Part shown: one piece after another, positions 1-6,295 of the stretch
Layout: every line of letters begins with the position of its first letter
How positions within the stretch are numbered: position 1 is the stretch's first letter
Position numbers and translations under genes: made by a program
Notes under the pieces: model-generated
What the model was told of the DNA's origin: nothing
What the model saw: the letters and a program-made list of their open reading frames with translations, nothing else
Databases searched by the model: none
Source of the DNA: Allopontixanthobacter sp041552775
GTDB taxonomy: Bacteria > Pseudomonadota > Alphaproteobacteria > Sphingomonadales > Sphingomonadaceae
DNA: 12,683 nucleotides
Direction of reading: 5' to 3'
Assembly (NCBI GenBank): GCA_041552775.1
Contig: JBFEKH010000054.1
Coordinates: 1-12,683, forward strand

Positions 1-6
1 AAATGA

Positions 7-81
7 TGGCTCCCCGAGTTGGATTCGAACCAACGACCAAGTGATTAACAGTCACCTACTCTACCGCTGAGCTATCGGGGA
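7..81 (-). tRNA. tRNA-Asn (anticodon GTT)
   Basis: Read on the minus strand, this folds as a complete cloverleaf. The acceptor stem is TCCCCGA paired with TCGGGGA. The anticodon stem GGTGA/TCACT carries a seven-base loop CTGTTAA, giving anticodon GTT (asparagine). The T arm is GTTGG-TTCGAAT-CCAAC. The discriminator base is G and the terminal CCA is encoded in the DNA. The D and anticodon stems each contain one G-T wobble, which is normal. It lies downstream of nadK on the same strand but has a convincing promoter of its own. Only six bases of the window follow its 3' end, so its terminator cannot be seen. Confidence 0.97.
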
Positions 82-128
82 ACACTCATCCGACTTTTAC
101 GTCACCCACCCTTGCGGGCAGGATTGCG

Positions 129-157
129 CGTATATGCAGGCCGGATTCGTTTGGCAA
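129..157 (-). promoter_or_regulatory. putative sigma-70-type promoter of tRNA-Asn
   Basis: On the minus strand, TTGCCA (157-152) and TATACG (134-129) are separated by exactly 17 bases. TTGCCA matches five of six bases of the TTGACA consensus, and TATACG matches four of six of TATAAT. Transcription would start near position 122, giving a 5' leader of about 40 bases that RNase P would remove. This is the best-formed promoter in the window. It is called from sequence only. Confidence 0.5.
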
Positions 158-163
158 GTAGCA

Positions 164-178
164 GCGTCTGCCAGACGC
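164..178. repeat. short perfect hairpin between nadK and tRNA-Asn
   Basis: GCGTCT and AGACGC form a six-base perfect stem with a three-base loop, just upstream of the tRNA promoter's -35 element. On the minus strand the T-run lies before the hairpin rather than after it, so this is not a standard intrinsic terminator for nadK. It could mark a processing or 3'-end stabilising structure in nadK mRNA. Confidence 0.35.
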
Positions 179-212
179 GAAAAAGTCGGAGCAATCGTCA
201 TGCCAGCCAAGG

Positions 213-1076
213 CTAGACCACGAATTGTTCGGCAACGATCCGTTCGTCCAGCGAATGGCCGGGATCGAACAGCAATGTCAGCTGTGCTTCCCGCGCGATT
301 TCCAGCGAAACCTGCGCAATATCGCGCAATTCCTTCTGGTCGGCCACGGCGGAAACCGGGCGCTTGTCCGAATCGAGCACCCGGAATGTAATCCGGCTTC
401 GATCCGGCAGGATTGCGCCGCGCCACCTGCGCGGGCGGAACGCGGAAATCGGCGTCAGAGCCAGCAATTGCGAATCGAGCGGCAGGATCGGGCCATTGGC
501 GGACAGGTTGTAAGCGGTTGAACCAGCAGGAGTTGCCACGAGCACACCGTCGCAGACCAGTTCCTTGATCCGCACCTTGTCGTCCACAATCACTTCCATC
601 TTCGCTGTCTGGCGTGTTTCGCGCAGCAGGGAGACTTCGTTGATGGCGCAGAAGGTGTGATGCGTGCCTTCCTGTGTCACCGCTTCCATCTTCAGCGGGG
701 CGATCGCGATGGCGCGAGACCGGTTGACCCGGGCAAGGAAGTTCGACCGGCTGCGCTGCTTGTTCATCAGGAAACCAACCGTGCCCAGATTGAGGCCGTA
801 GGCGGGGATCACGCGGCCTGTGTCGAGCATGTGATGCAGGGTGTGCAGCATGAAGCCATCGCCGCCCAGGACGACTACGGCTTCTGCCTCCGCCAGAGGG
901 ACCCAATCGACCAAGTCGCGCAATTCATCCTCTGCTTCCATTGCCTTTTCGGTGTTGGAAGCGAGTAGGGCGAGACGCGTAAAATTATGTCGGTCGGTCA
1001 GAAGTCCGCTCCCCCAATGTTGCGGCGCATTATGCAACTGCGTTCCTATGGGCCGCTGTGCCATTTGGCAACGCAT
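213..1076 (-). CDS. nadK: NAD kinase
   Basis: Cytoplasmic enzyme that phosphorylates NAD at the 2'-hydroxyl of the adenosine ribose, using ATP or polyphosphate, to make NADP. The family signatures are present in order: the GGDG loop at residues 71-74 in a context (VVVLGGDGF) that supplies the catalytic Asp; the INEVSLLR segment with the conserved Asn-Glu pair; and the glycine-rich DGVLVATPAGSTAY block that binds the second substrate. Length (287 codons at most) is near the family norm of about 250-300. The start is uncertain. The conserved fold begins around residue 31 (NFTRLALLAS), and the leading residues are not typical. Two ATG codons (1076 and 1064) lack a Shine-Dalgarno sequence. A TTG at 1037-1035 has AGGA six bases upstream and would give a 274-residue protein. 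The gene is divergent from the EAL-domain gene and runs toward tRNA-Asn. Confidence 0.95.
   Translation of the reverse strand: MRCQMAQRPIGTQLHNAPQHWGSGLLTDRHNFTRLALLASNTEKAMEAEDELRDLVDWVPLAEAEAVVVLGGDGFMLHTLHHMLDTGRVIPAYGLNLGTVGFLMNKQRSRSNFLARVNRSRAIAIAPLKMEAVTQEGTHHTFCAINEVSLLRETRQTAKMEVIVDDKVRIKELVCDGVLVATPAGSTAYNLSANGPILPLDSQLLALTPISAFRPRRWRGAILPDRSRITFRVLDSDKRPVSAVADQKELRDIAQVSLEIAREAQLTLLFDPGHSLDERIVAEQFVV
1044..1047 (-). promoter_or_regulatory. possible ribosome binding site for a TTG start of nadK
   Basis: On the minus strand AGGA is followed by six bases and then an in-frame TTG (1037-1035, codon 14 of the longest frame). Neither upstream ATG has a comparable site, which makes this TTG a serious start candidate. 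The motif is only four bases and could be chance. Confidence 0.3.
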
Positions 1077-1122
1077 CTGACAAAACCAGGGCGCACAATC
1101 AGTTTCGCGTTACGGCGTCATC

Positions 1123-2448
1123 ATGGCAAGTACGCTCCGCATGAAACATTCCGACCTGAGAGATGTCCTGACCGGGCTTGCCGGCACCGATGCGGCGCAG
1201 GATCGCCTCACCGATTGGCAGCAGCAAGCTGCCGATCTTGGGCTGGCGGCGCCGGTCCACATCATGCTGCTCGCACTCGGGCGGTTCGATACCGTCAATC
1301 TCGCTTATGGTGAGGCGGCAGGCGATGGTGCGCTGGTCACCGTGGCGCAGCGGATCGGGCATTTTTCGGAAGATGAATTTGAAGACGGCGACTGGATCGC
1401 GGCGCGGATCGGTGGCGGGAAATTCCTGCTCGCGGTGCGGGAGGCATGCAGCCGGGAACGCTGGCAGTGGCTGGGGGAGGCGCTGGCGGACGCGGTGGCC
1501 CATCCGATTGCCGGGCTGGAAGATACCGCGACCCTGCGGCTGTGGCCGCGCGTTGCCCTGATGCGGGCCATGCCGGGGGAAGGGCCGAAGATAATCTTTG
1601 ACCGGTTGGGGCAAGCGCTGGAGCGCGCGCATCAGAGCCACGGCCAGCGGGTTGTCTGGGCCGATGGAGGACATACCCCTCGCGGACGTCCAAGTGCGCA
1701 ATTGGAAGCGGATTTGCTGGCGGCGCTCGACCGGGACGAAATCGAGGTGGTTTACCAGCCGCAATACAATCTGCCCGATGACCGGTTGATCGGCGCGGAG
1801 GCGCTGGCCCGATGGCAACATCCGCAGCTGGGCCGAATCGGGGCCAGCGCGCTGTTCGCCATCGCCGAACGCGCTGATCATATCGCCCCGCTTTCACGCC
1901 ATATTGCCGAGCGGGCACTGAATGATGCCGCGCAGTGGCCGGGGGAGATGCGACTGTCACTCAATGTCACGCCGGCAGATCTGGCGGCTGCAAGTTTCGC
2001 CAGAGAATTGCGCACATTGATTGCCGCTTCAGGTTTTGCGCCAGAGCAATTGACGCTTGAAATTACCGAACATGTTCTGCTGTCGGAACTCGAACGATCC
2101 GCGGCCATGCTCGGCGATTTGCGGACCAGCGGCGTACGGATTGCGCTCGACGATTTTGGCGCTGGCTTCTGCAATTTCCGTTACCTGCAGATCCTACCGC
2201 TGGATTATCTGAAACTCGACCGCGCGATGATCGAAGGTATCGCCGATGCGCCGAAGGATATGGCGGTCTTCCGGGCTATCGTGGCGATGGCCAAGGCGCT
2301 GGGGTTAATGGTGATCGCGGAAGGGATCGAAACACAGACCCAGCGCGACCTGATCGCCAGCGAGGGATGCGAATTCTATCAGGGTTTCCTGCAAGCTGCG
2401 CCGATGAGCGCGGTTGATTTTGCCGCGCTGTCCCGGCGCGCCTGCTGA
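1123..2448 (+). CDS. cyclic-di-GMP phosphodiesterase, degenerate GGDEF plus intact EAL domain
   Basis: Predicted to hydrolyse the second messenger c-di-GMP to pGpG, favouring motility over biofilm. Residues about 35-190 follow the GGDEF fold (GRFDTVNLAYGEAAGDG, then ARIGGGKFLL), but the signature GGDEF reads GGGKF at 97-101. The catalytic acidic residues are therefore missing, there is no RxxD inhibitory site, and cyclase activity is unlikely. Residues about 195-435 form an EAL domain with the usual metal and substrate residues: E226 in EAL, N281 in LNVTP, E313 in EITE, D343-D344 in DDFG, K364 in KLD, and E400 and E403 in AEGIE. No membrane segment or sensor domain is seen, so it is probably cytoplasmic. 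The ATG at 1123 has no clear Shine-Dalgarno sequence; a second in-frame ATG lies at 1141. It is divergent from nadK and ends 3 bases before the mfd stop. Confidence 0.93.
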   Translation: MASTLRMKHSDLRDVLTGLAGTDAAQDRLTDWQQQAADLGLAAPVHIMLLALGRFDTVNLAYGEAAGDGALVTVAQRIGHFSEDEFEDGDWIAARIGGGKFLLAVREACSRERWQWLGEALADAVAHPIAGLEDTATLRLWPRVALMRAMPGEGPKIIFDRLGQALERAHQSHGQRVVWADGGHTPRGRPSAQLEADLLAALDRDEIEVVYQPQYNLPDDRLIGAEALARWQHPQLGRIGASALFAIAERADHIAPLSRHIAERALNDAAQWPGEMRLSLNVTPADLAAASFARELRTLIAASGFAPEQLTLEITEHVLLSELERSAAMLGDLRTSGVRIALDDFGAGFCNFRYLQILPLDYLKLDRAMIEGIADAPKDMAVFRAIVAMAKALGLMVIAEGIETQTQRDLIASEGCEFYQGFLQAAPMSAVDFAALSRRAC

Positions 2449-2456
2449 CGTTCAGC
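2444..2456. repeat. short palindrome carrying both stop codons of the EAL gene and mfd
   Basis: GCTGA at 2444-2448 and TCAGC at 2452-2456 pair perfectly around a CGT loop. The TGA in the left arm stops the EAL gene. The complement of TCA in the right arm stops mfd. No T-run follows on either strand, so it is at best a weak bidirectional transcript-end structure. A five-base stem can easily arise by chance. Confidence 0.3.
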
Positions 2457-5400
2457 GCTTGGCGGCTTTTCGGGCAATATTGCTCAGGCCCTTAGTCAGC
2501 TGGAACAGGCCGTTCAGTCGAGAAATCGGATCATTCCACGCGCGATTGATCACCAGCTTCATGTCAGGCCGCAATTTGGCTGTTTCGCCAAGCCGATCGA
2601 CGTAGGACAGCAGCCCCATCGGGTCTGGAAAATCGTTCTTGTGGAACGTGACAAGGGTGCCCCGAACGCCGACATCGATCTTCGAGATATTCGCGGCGAT
2701 CGCCTGATGCTTGATTTCGATCAGACGAATGAGGTTGCTGGTTGGCTGGGGTAGCGCGCCGAACCGGTCGATCATTTCGGCTGCCATTGCCTCGATCTCG
2801 GCCTTGTCCTGCGCATTGTTGAGGCGGCGATACAGCGCCATCCGCACCGTCAAGTCGGGAACATAGTCTTCCGGGATCATGATCGGAGCATCGACGGTGA
2901 TCTGCGGGCTGAGCTTGGCTGTGTCGCGTTCAAGCCCGGTATCACCGGCCTTTACGGCCATGATCGCGTCTTCCAGCATCGACTGGTACAGTTCGAAGCC
3001 GACTTCCCGGATATGGCCGGATTGCTCGTCGCCCAGAAGATTGCCGGCGCCGCGAATATCGAGATCGTGGCTGGCAAGCTGGAAGCCGGCACCCAGACTG
3101 TCGAGATCTCCCAACACCTTGAGGCGTTTCTGCGCGACTTCCGACAATTGCTGGTCGCGGGGGTGGGTAAGATAGGCATAGGCGCGCAGTTTGGAACGGC
3201 CGACGCGGCCCCGCAGCTGGTACAATTGGGCGAGGCCAAAACGGTCCGCCCGGTGAATGATGATAGTGTTTGCGGTCGGGATATCGAGCCCGCTCTCGAC
3301 GATGGTGGTCGACAGCAGGACTTCGTATTTGCGCTCGTAAAACGCGCCCATCCGCGCTTCGACTTCGGTCGGAGACATCTGGCCGTGGGCGCTGATTGCC
3401 TTGATTTCGGGGACATGCTCATGCAGCCATTCCTCGACATTGGCCATGTCGGCAATGCGCGGTACGACTATGAAGCTCTGGCCGCCGCGGTGATGTTCGC
3501 GAAGCAATGCCTCGCGCATCACCATATCGTCCCATTCCATCACGTAAGTACGCACCGCGAGCCGGTCGACCGGCGGGGTCTGGATGGTCGAAAGTTCACG
3601 CAGGCCAGCCATTGCCATTTGCAGGGTACGCGGGATCGGTGTGGCGGTTAGCGTCAACACATGGACATCGGCGCGCAGCTGTTTCAGCTTTTCCTTGTGG
3701 GTGACGCCAAAGCGCTGTTCCTCGTCCACGATTACCAGGCCGAGATCCTTGAACTGGGTCGATTTCGACAGGATTGCGTGGGTGCCGATGACGACATCCA
3801 TGGTGCCGTCTTCCAGACCCTTGCGGGTCTCGGTCATTTCCTTGGGCGGAACCAGTCGGGACAGGCGGCCGACCTTCAGCGGGAAACCGGCGAAGCGTTC
3901 CGCGAAATTGGTAAAATGCTGGCGGGCAAGGAGGGTCGTCGGCGCGACCACGGCGACCTGCTGGCCGTTCATGGCGGCAACAAACGCTGCCCGCAAAGCT
4001 ACCTCCGTCTTGCCGAAGCCGACATCGCCGCAAACCAGCCGGTCCATCGGACGCCCGCTTTCCAGATCGGCGAGGACATCGGCAATCGCGCGGTCCTGAT
4101 CGTCGGTTTCTTCCCACGGGAAACGGTCGACGAACTGGTTGAAACTGGTTCCATCGGCGCTCAGAATCGGGGCCTTGCGCAAGGCGCGGGCGGCAGCGGT
4201 TTTCATCAATTCGCCAGCGATTTCGCGGATGCGTTCCTTGAGGCGCGAGCTGCGACGCTGCCATGCCTCTCCCCCGAGCCGGTCGAGCTGGACGAATTCC
4301 TCCGACGAACCGTAACGCGACAGCACTTCGAGGTTTTCGACCGGGATGTAGAGTTTATCGCCCCCGGCGTATTCGAGCATGACACAGTCGTGCAGGCTCT
4401 TGCCTGCCGCGATTGGTTCAAGCCCTAGGTAACGCCCGATCCCGTGATCGCTATGGACCACCAGATCGCCTGTGCTGAGCGCGGATAGTTCTGCCAGAAA
4501 TGCGTCAGCATCCTTGCGCTTCTTCTTGCGGCGAACCAGCCGGTCACCGAGGATGTCCTGCTCGGTCAGCAGTTCCATCTGGTCATTGGCGAAACCGCTT
4601 TCGAGCGGCAGCACCAATGCCACAGGCTTGCCTTTTGCCGACAGGCCAAGCGCTTCCTGCCAGCTATCGGCCAGCGCGGTGTCGGTTCCCGCTTCCGACA
4701 GGATCGAGGCGATCCGTGCGCGGCTGCCGGTGGAATAGGTCGCGAGCAGCGGGCGTTTGCCGTTCTTGCCAAGCGCCTGCAAATGCTGCGCGGCCGCGGC
4801 ATAGATATTATCACCGCGTGCGCGTTCAGGAGTGAAATCGCGGGATGAGGTAAAGCCGAAATCGACGACGCTATCGCTTGTCGGTTCGGCGAAAATACCG
4901 GTTTTGTGAACCGGCCAATCTCTCAGGTAGGCCTGATATTCGGCTCCGGTCAGGTAAAGCGCGTCTTCGGCGATCGGGCGGTAGCTGCCGGCCTTCTGGC
5001 CCGCTGAATCCTGCCGCGACTGATGGTACTCGGTAATGTCCGACAGTCGTTCATCGCCGGCTGAAATCGCGCCGCTGTCGATGACGATCTGGTCGTCCTT
5101 CGAAAGATGATCGAACAGCGTTGCCAGCTTGTCTTCGAACAGGGGCAGCCAATGTTCCATCCCGGCCTGCCGCCGCCCGTCGCTGACTGCCTGATACAGC
5201 GGATCGCCCGTGGCGGCTGCGCCGAACATTTCCCGGTAGCGGCTACGGAATCGCTTGATTGTATCTTCGTCCAGCAAGGCCTCGCTGGCGGGTAGCAGGA
5301 GATGTTCCTTGAGGATGCCGGTGCTCATTTGCGTACCGGGGTCGAACACCCGAAGGCTTTCCAGTTCGTCGCCGAAGAAGTCGAGACGCAAGCCTTGTTC

Positions 5401-5928
5401 CAGCCCGGACGGAAAGATGTCGAAAATCGACCCGCGAACGGCAAATTCGCCAGCATCGATGACCGTGTCGGTCCGTGAATAACCCTGCCGCATCAGCAAA
5501 TGCGTCAGGCTGTCATGGCCGATTTCGGTACCTGGTTTGAACAAACGAACGGATTCGCGAATCCGGAACGGTGTCAGTACCCGCTGCAGCACCGCATTAA
5601 CCGTGGTCACCAGCAATTGTGACCCGATATTTCCAGATTGCAGGCTATGAAGCGCCGACAGCCGTTTTGCGCTGACTGACAGAGCTGGACTCGCGCGGTC
5701 ATAGGGCAGGCAGTCCCACGCCGGAAACTCGATCACTTCCAGTTCCGGCGCGAAGAAATGCGCTGTGTCCGATACTGCCCGCATCGCCGCATCATCCGCC
5801 GCGATGAACACCGCGCGCCCCTTTGATGCGCGCGCCAGATCGGCCAAGACCAGCGGCTGCGCTCCGCGTGCGACAGAGGACAGGGTCAGCGATCTGTTCG
5901 CATTCAGGATGCGGGAAATGTCTGGCAT
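2452..5928 (-). CDS. mfd: transcription-repair coupling factor Mfd
   Basis: Cytoplasmic DNA translocase that pushes RNA polymerase off lesions and recruits UvrA, coupling transcription to nucleotide excision repair. At 1158 residues it matches the family length (about 1150). The N-terminal part resembles UvrB (FPAWDCLPYDR, AVRGSIFDIFPSG). The RNA polymerase interaction domain, CarD-like, begins near residue 485 (VVHSDHGIGRYLGLE, H495). The superfamily 2 motor follows: Walker A GDVGFGKT at 634-641, DEEQ at 735-738, then TATPIPRT and a later LRGRVGR motif, with the RecG-like translocation segment between and after. The C-terminal domain (from about MIPEDYVPDLTVRMALYRRL) masks UvrA binding. The ATG follows the sdhE stop by 36 bases with only a weak GAG upstream, so translation may be partly coupled to sdhE. 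Its 3' end faces the EAL gene with a 3-base gap. Confidence 0.98.
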   Translation of the reverse strand: MPDISRILNANRSLTLSSVARGAQPLVLADLARASKGRAVFIAADDAAMRAVSDTAHFFAPELEVIEFPAWDCLPYDRASPALSVSAKRLSALHSLQSGNIGSQLLVTTVNAVLQRVLTPFRIRESVRLFKPGTEIGHDSLTHLLMRQGYSRTDTVIDAGEFAVRGSIFDIFPSGLEQGLRLDFFGDELESLRVFDPGTQMSTGILKEHLLLPASEALLDEDTIKRFRSRYREMFGAAATGDPLYQAVSDGRRQAGMEHWLPLFEDKLATLFDHLSKDDQIVIDSGAISAGDERLSDITEYHQSRQDSAGQKAGSYRPIAEDALYLTGAEYQAYLRDWPVHKTGIFAEPTSDSVVDFGFTSSRDFTPERARGDNIYAAAAQHLQALGKNGKRPLLATYSTGSRARIASILSEAGTDTALADSWQEALGLSAKGKPVALVLPLESGFANDQMELLTEQDILGDRLVRRKKKRKDADAFLAELSALSTGDLVVHSDHGIGRYLGLEPIAAGKSLHDCVMLEYAGGDKLYIPVENLEVLSRYGSSEEFVQLDRLGGEAWQRRSSRLKERIREIAGELMKTAAARALRKAPILSADGTSFNQFVDRFPWEETDDQDRAIADVLADLESGRPMDRLVCGDVGFGKTEVALRAAFVAAMNGQQVAVVAPTTLLARQHFTNFAERFAGFPLKVGRLSRLVPPKEMTETRKGLEDGTMDVVIGTHAILSKSTQFKDLGLVIVDEEQRFGVTHKEKLKQLRADVHVLTLTATPIPRTLQMAMAGLRELSTIQTPPVDRLAVRTYVMEWDDMVMREALLREHHRGGQSFIVVPRIADMANVEEWLHEHVPEIKAISAHGQMSPTEVEARMGAFYERKYEVLLSTTIVESGLDIPTANTIIIHRADRFGLAQLYQLRGRVGRSKLRAYAYLTHPRDQQLSEVAQKRLKVLGDLDSLGAGFQLASHDLDIRGAGNLLGDEQSGHIREVGFELYQSMLEDAIMAVKAGDTGLERDTAKLSPQITVDAPIMIPEDYVPDLTVRMALYRRLNNAQDKAEIEAMAAEMIDRFGALPQPTSNLIRLIEIKHQAIAANISKIDVGVRGTLVTFHKNDFPDPMGLLSYVDRLGETAKLRPDMKLVINRAWNDPISRLNGLFQLTKGLSNIARKAAKR

Positions 5929-5964
5929 TACAGGCTCAATCGGTGGTGTGGGCGAGAGGTCTTG

Positions 5965-6243
5965 TCAGCGAGGTATATCTACGTAATCGAGCCGCATCAT
6001 CAGTTCCATCTGCGGTCCAGCCATGTGCTCGGGAACTTCCTGGGTTTTCAGCGCCCACGCCATGATCTCGACGTCTTCTTCGTCGAGCAATGTTTCGAAC
6101 CAAACCAGTTCTGCTTCGCCCCAGCTTTGATGATAACGATCGAAAAAGCCGCCGATCATATAGTCAGCTTCACGCGTGCCCCGATGCCAACCACGGAATT
6201 TGGCAGCAGCGAAGCGGGTTTCGAGGGAGCTTTTATCAGGCAT
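5965..6243 (-). CDS. sdhE: FAD assembly factor SdhE (succinate dehydrogenase assembly factor 2 family)
   Basis: Small soluble protein that helps attach FAD covalently to the flavoprotein subunit of succinate dehydrogenase; the mitochondrial relative is SDHAF2/Sdh5. The 92-residue length is typical. The hallmark RGxxE motif is R21-G22-T23-R24-E25, in the context FRGWHRGTREADYMIGGFFD, followed by the acidic helix FETLLDEEDVEIMAW. The ATG at 6243 is the first possible start in frame, because an in-frame stop lies just upstream. No Shine-Dalgarno sequence is visible. It is the first gene of an apparent sdhE-mfd operon and is divergent from recG across 52 bases. The recG / sdhE-mfd cluster is, to my knowledge, common in alphaproteobacteria. 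Confidence 0.95.
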   Translation of the reverse strand: MPDKSSLETRFAAAKFRGWHRGTREADYMIGGFFDRYHQSWGEAELVWFETLLDEEDVEIMAWALKTQEVPEHMAGPQMELMMRLDYVDIPR

Positions 6244-6283
6244 AGGGGGCGGTTAGGGCACTCGCCATTGTCGTGCAAGCAGC

Positions 6284-6289
6284 TATAGA
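6284..6289 (+). promoter_or_regulatory. putative -10 element for a leaderless recG transcript
   Basis: TATAGA, within GCTATAGA, ends six bases before the A of the recG ATG. Transcription would therefore start at or next to the start codon. The GCTATA part resembles the -10 box of alphaproteobacterial housekeeping promoters (Caulobacter type, GCTANAWC). No good -35 is found at normal spacing; a TTGTCG at 6268-6273 is only 10 bases away. The lack of a Shine-Dalgarno sequence before recG fits a leaderless message. Confidence 0.35.
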
Positions 6290-6295
6290 AACACC

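Larger units (their letters stand above)
89..190. repeat. perfect 10-base inverted repeat flanking the tRNA-Asn promoter
   Basis: TCCGACTTTT at 89-98 is the exact reverse complement of AAAAGTCGGA at 181-190. The 82 bases between the arms hold the putative tRNA-Asn promoter and a second, smaller hairpin. Minus-strand RNA reading through from nadK would carry both arms. A transcript starting at the predicted tRNA promoter would carry only the arm next to the tRNA. The repeat is seen directly; any function (RNA processing, attenuation or read-through control) is inference. Neither arm sits in a standard terminator context. Confidence 0.5.

Noticed and set aside
164..190. Hairpin plus T-run downstream of nadK as an intrinsic terminator
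   Set aside because: In the direction of nadK transcription the T-run comes before the hairpin, and no stable stem precedes the T-run.
97..906. A 269-codon open frame on the minus strand overlapping nadK in another frame
   Set aside because: Its product is an Arg, Pro and Gly-rich low-complexity sequence with no family features, whereas the nadK frame carries all NAD kinase motifs.
1077..1105. CTGACA at 1077-1082 as the -35 of a promoter for the EAL gene
   Set aside because: CTGACA is a good -35, but no acceptable -10 is found 16-18 bases downstream.
3661..4428. A 255-codon plus-strand frame opposite mfd, and similar long frames opposite the EAL and DUF885 genes
   Set aside because: All lie entirely within strong genes on the other strand and show no domain, start signal or plausible composition.
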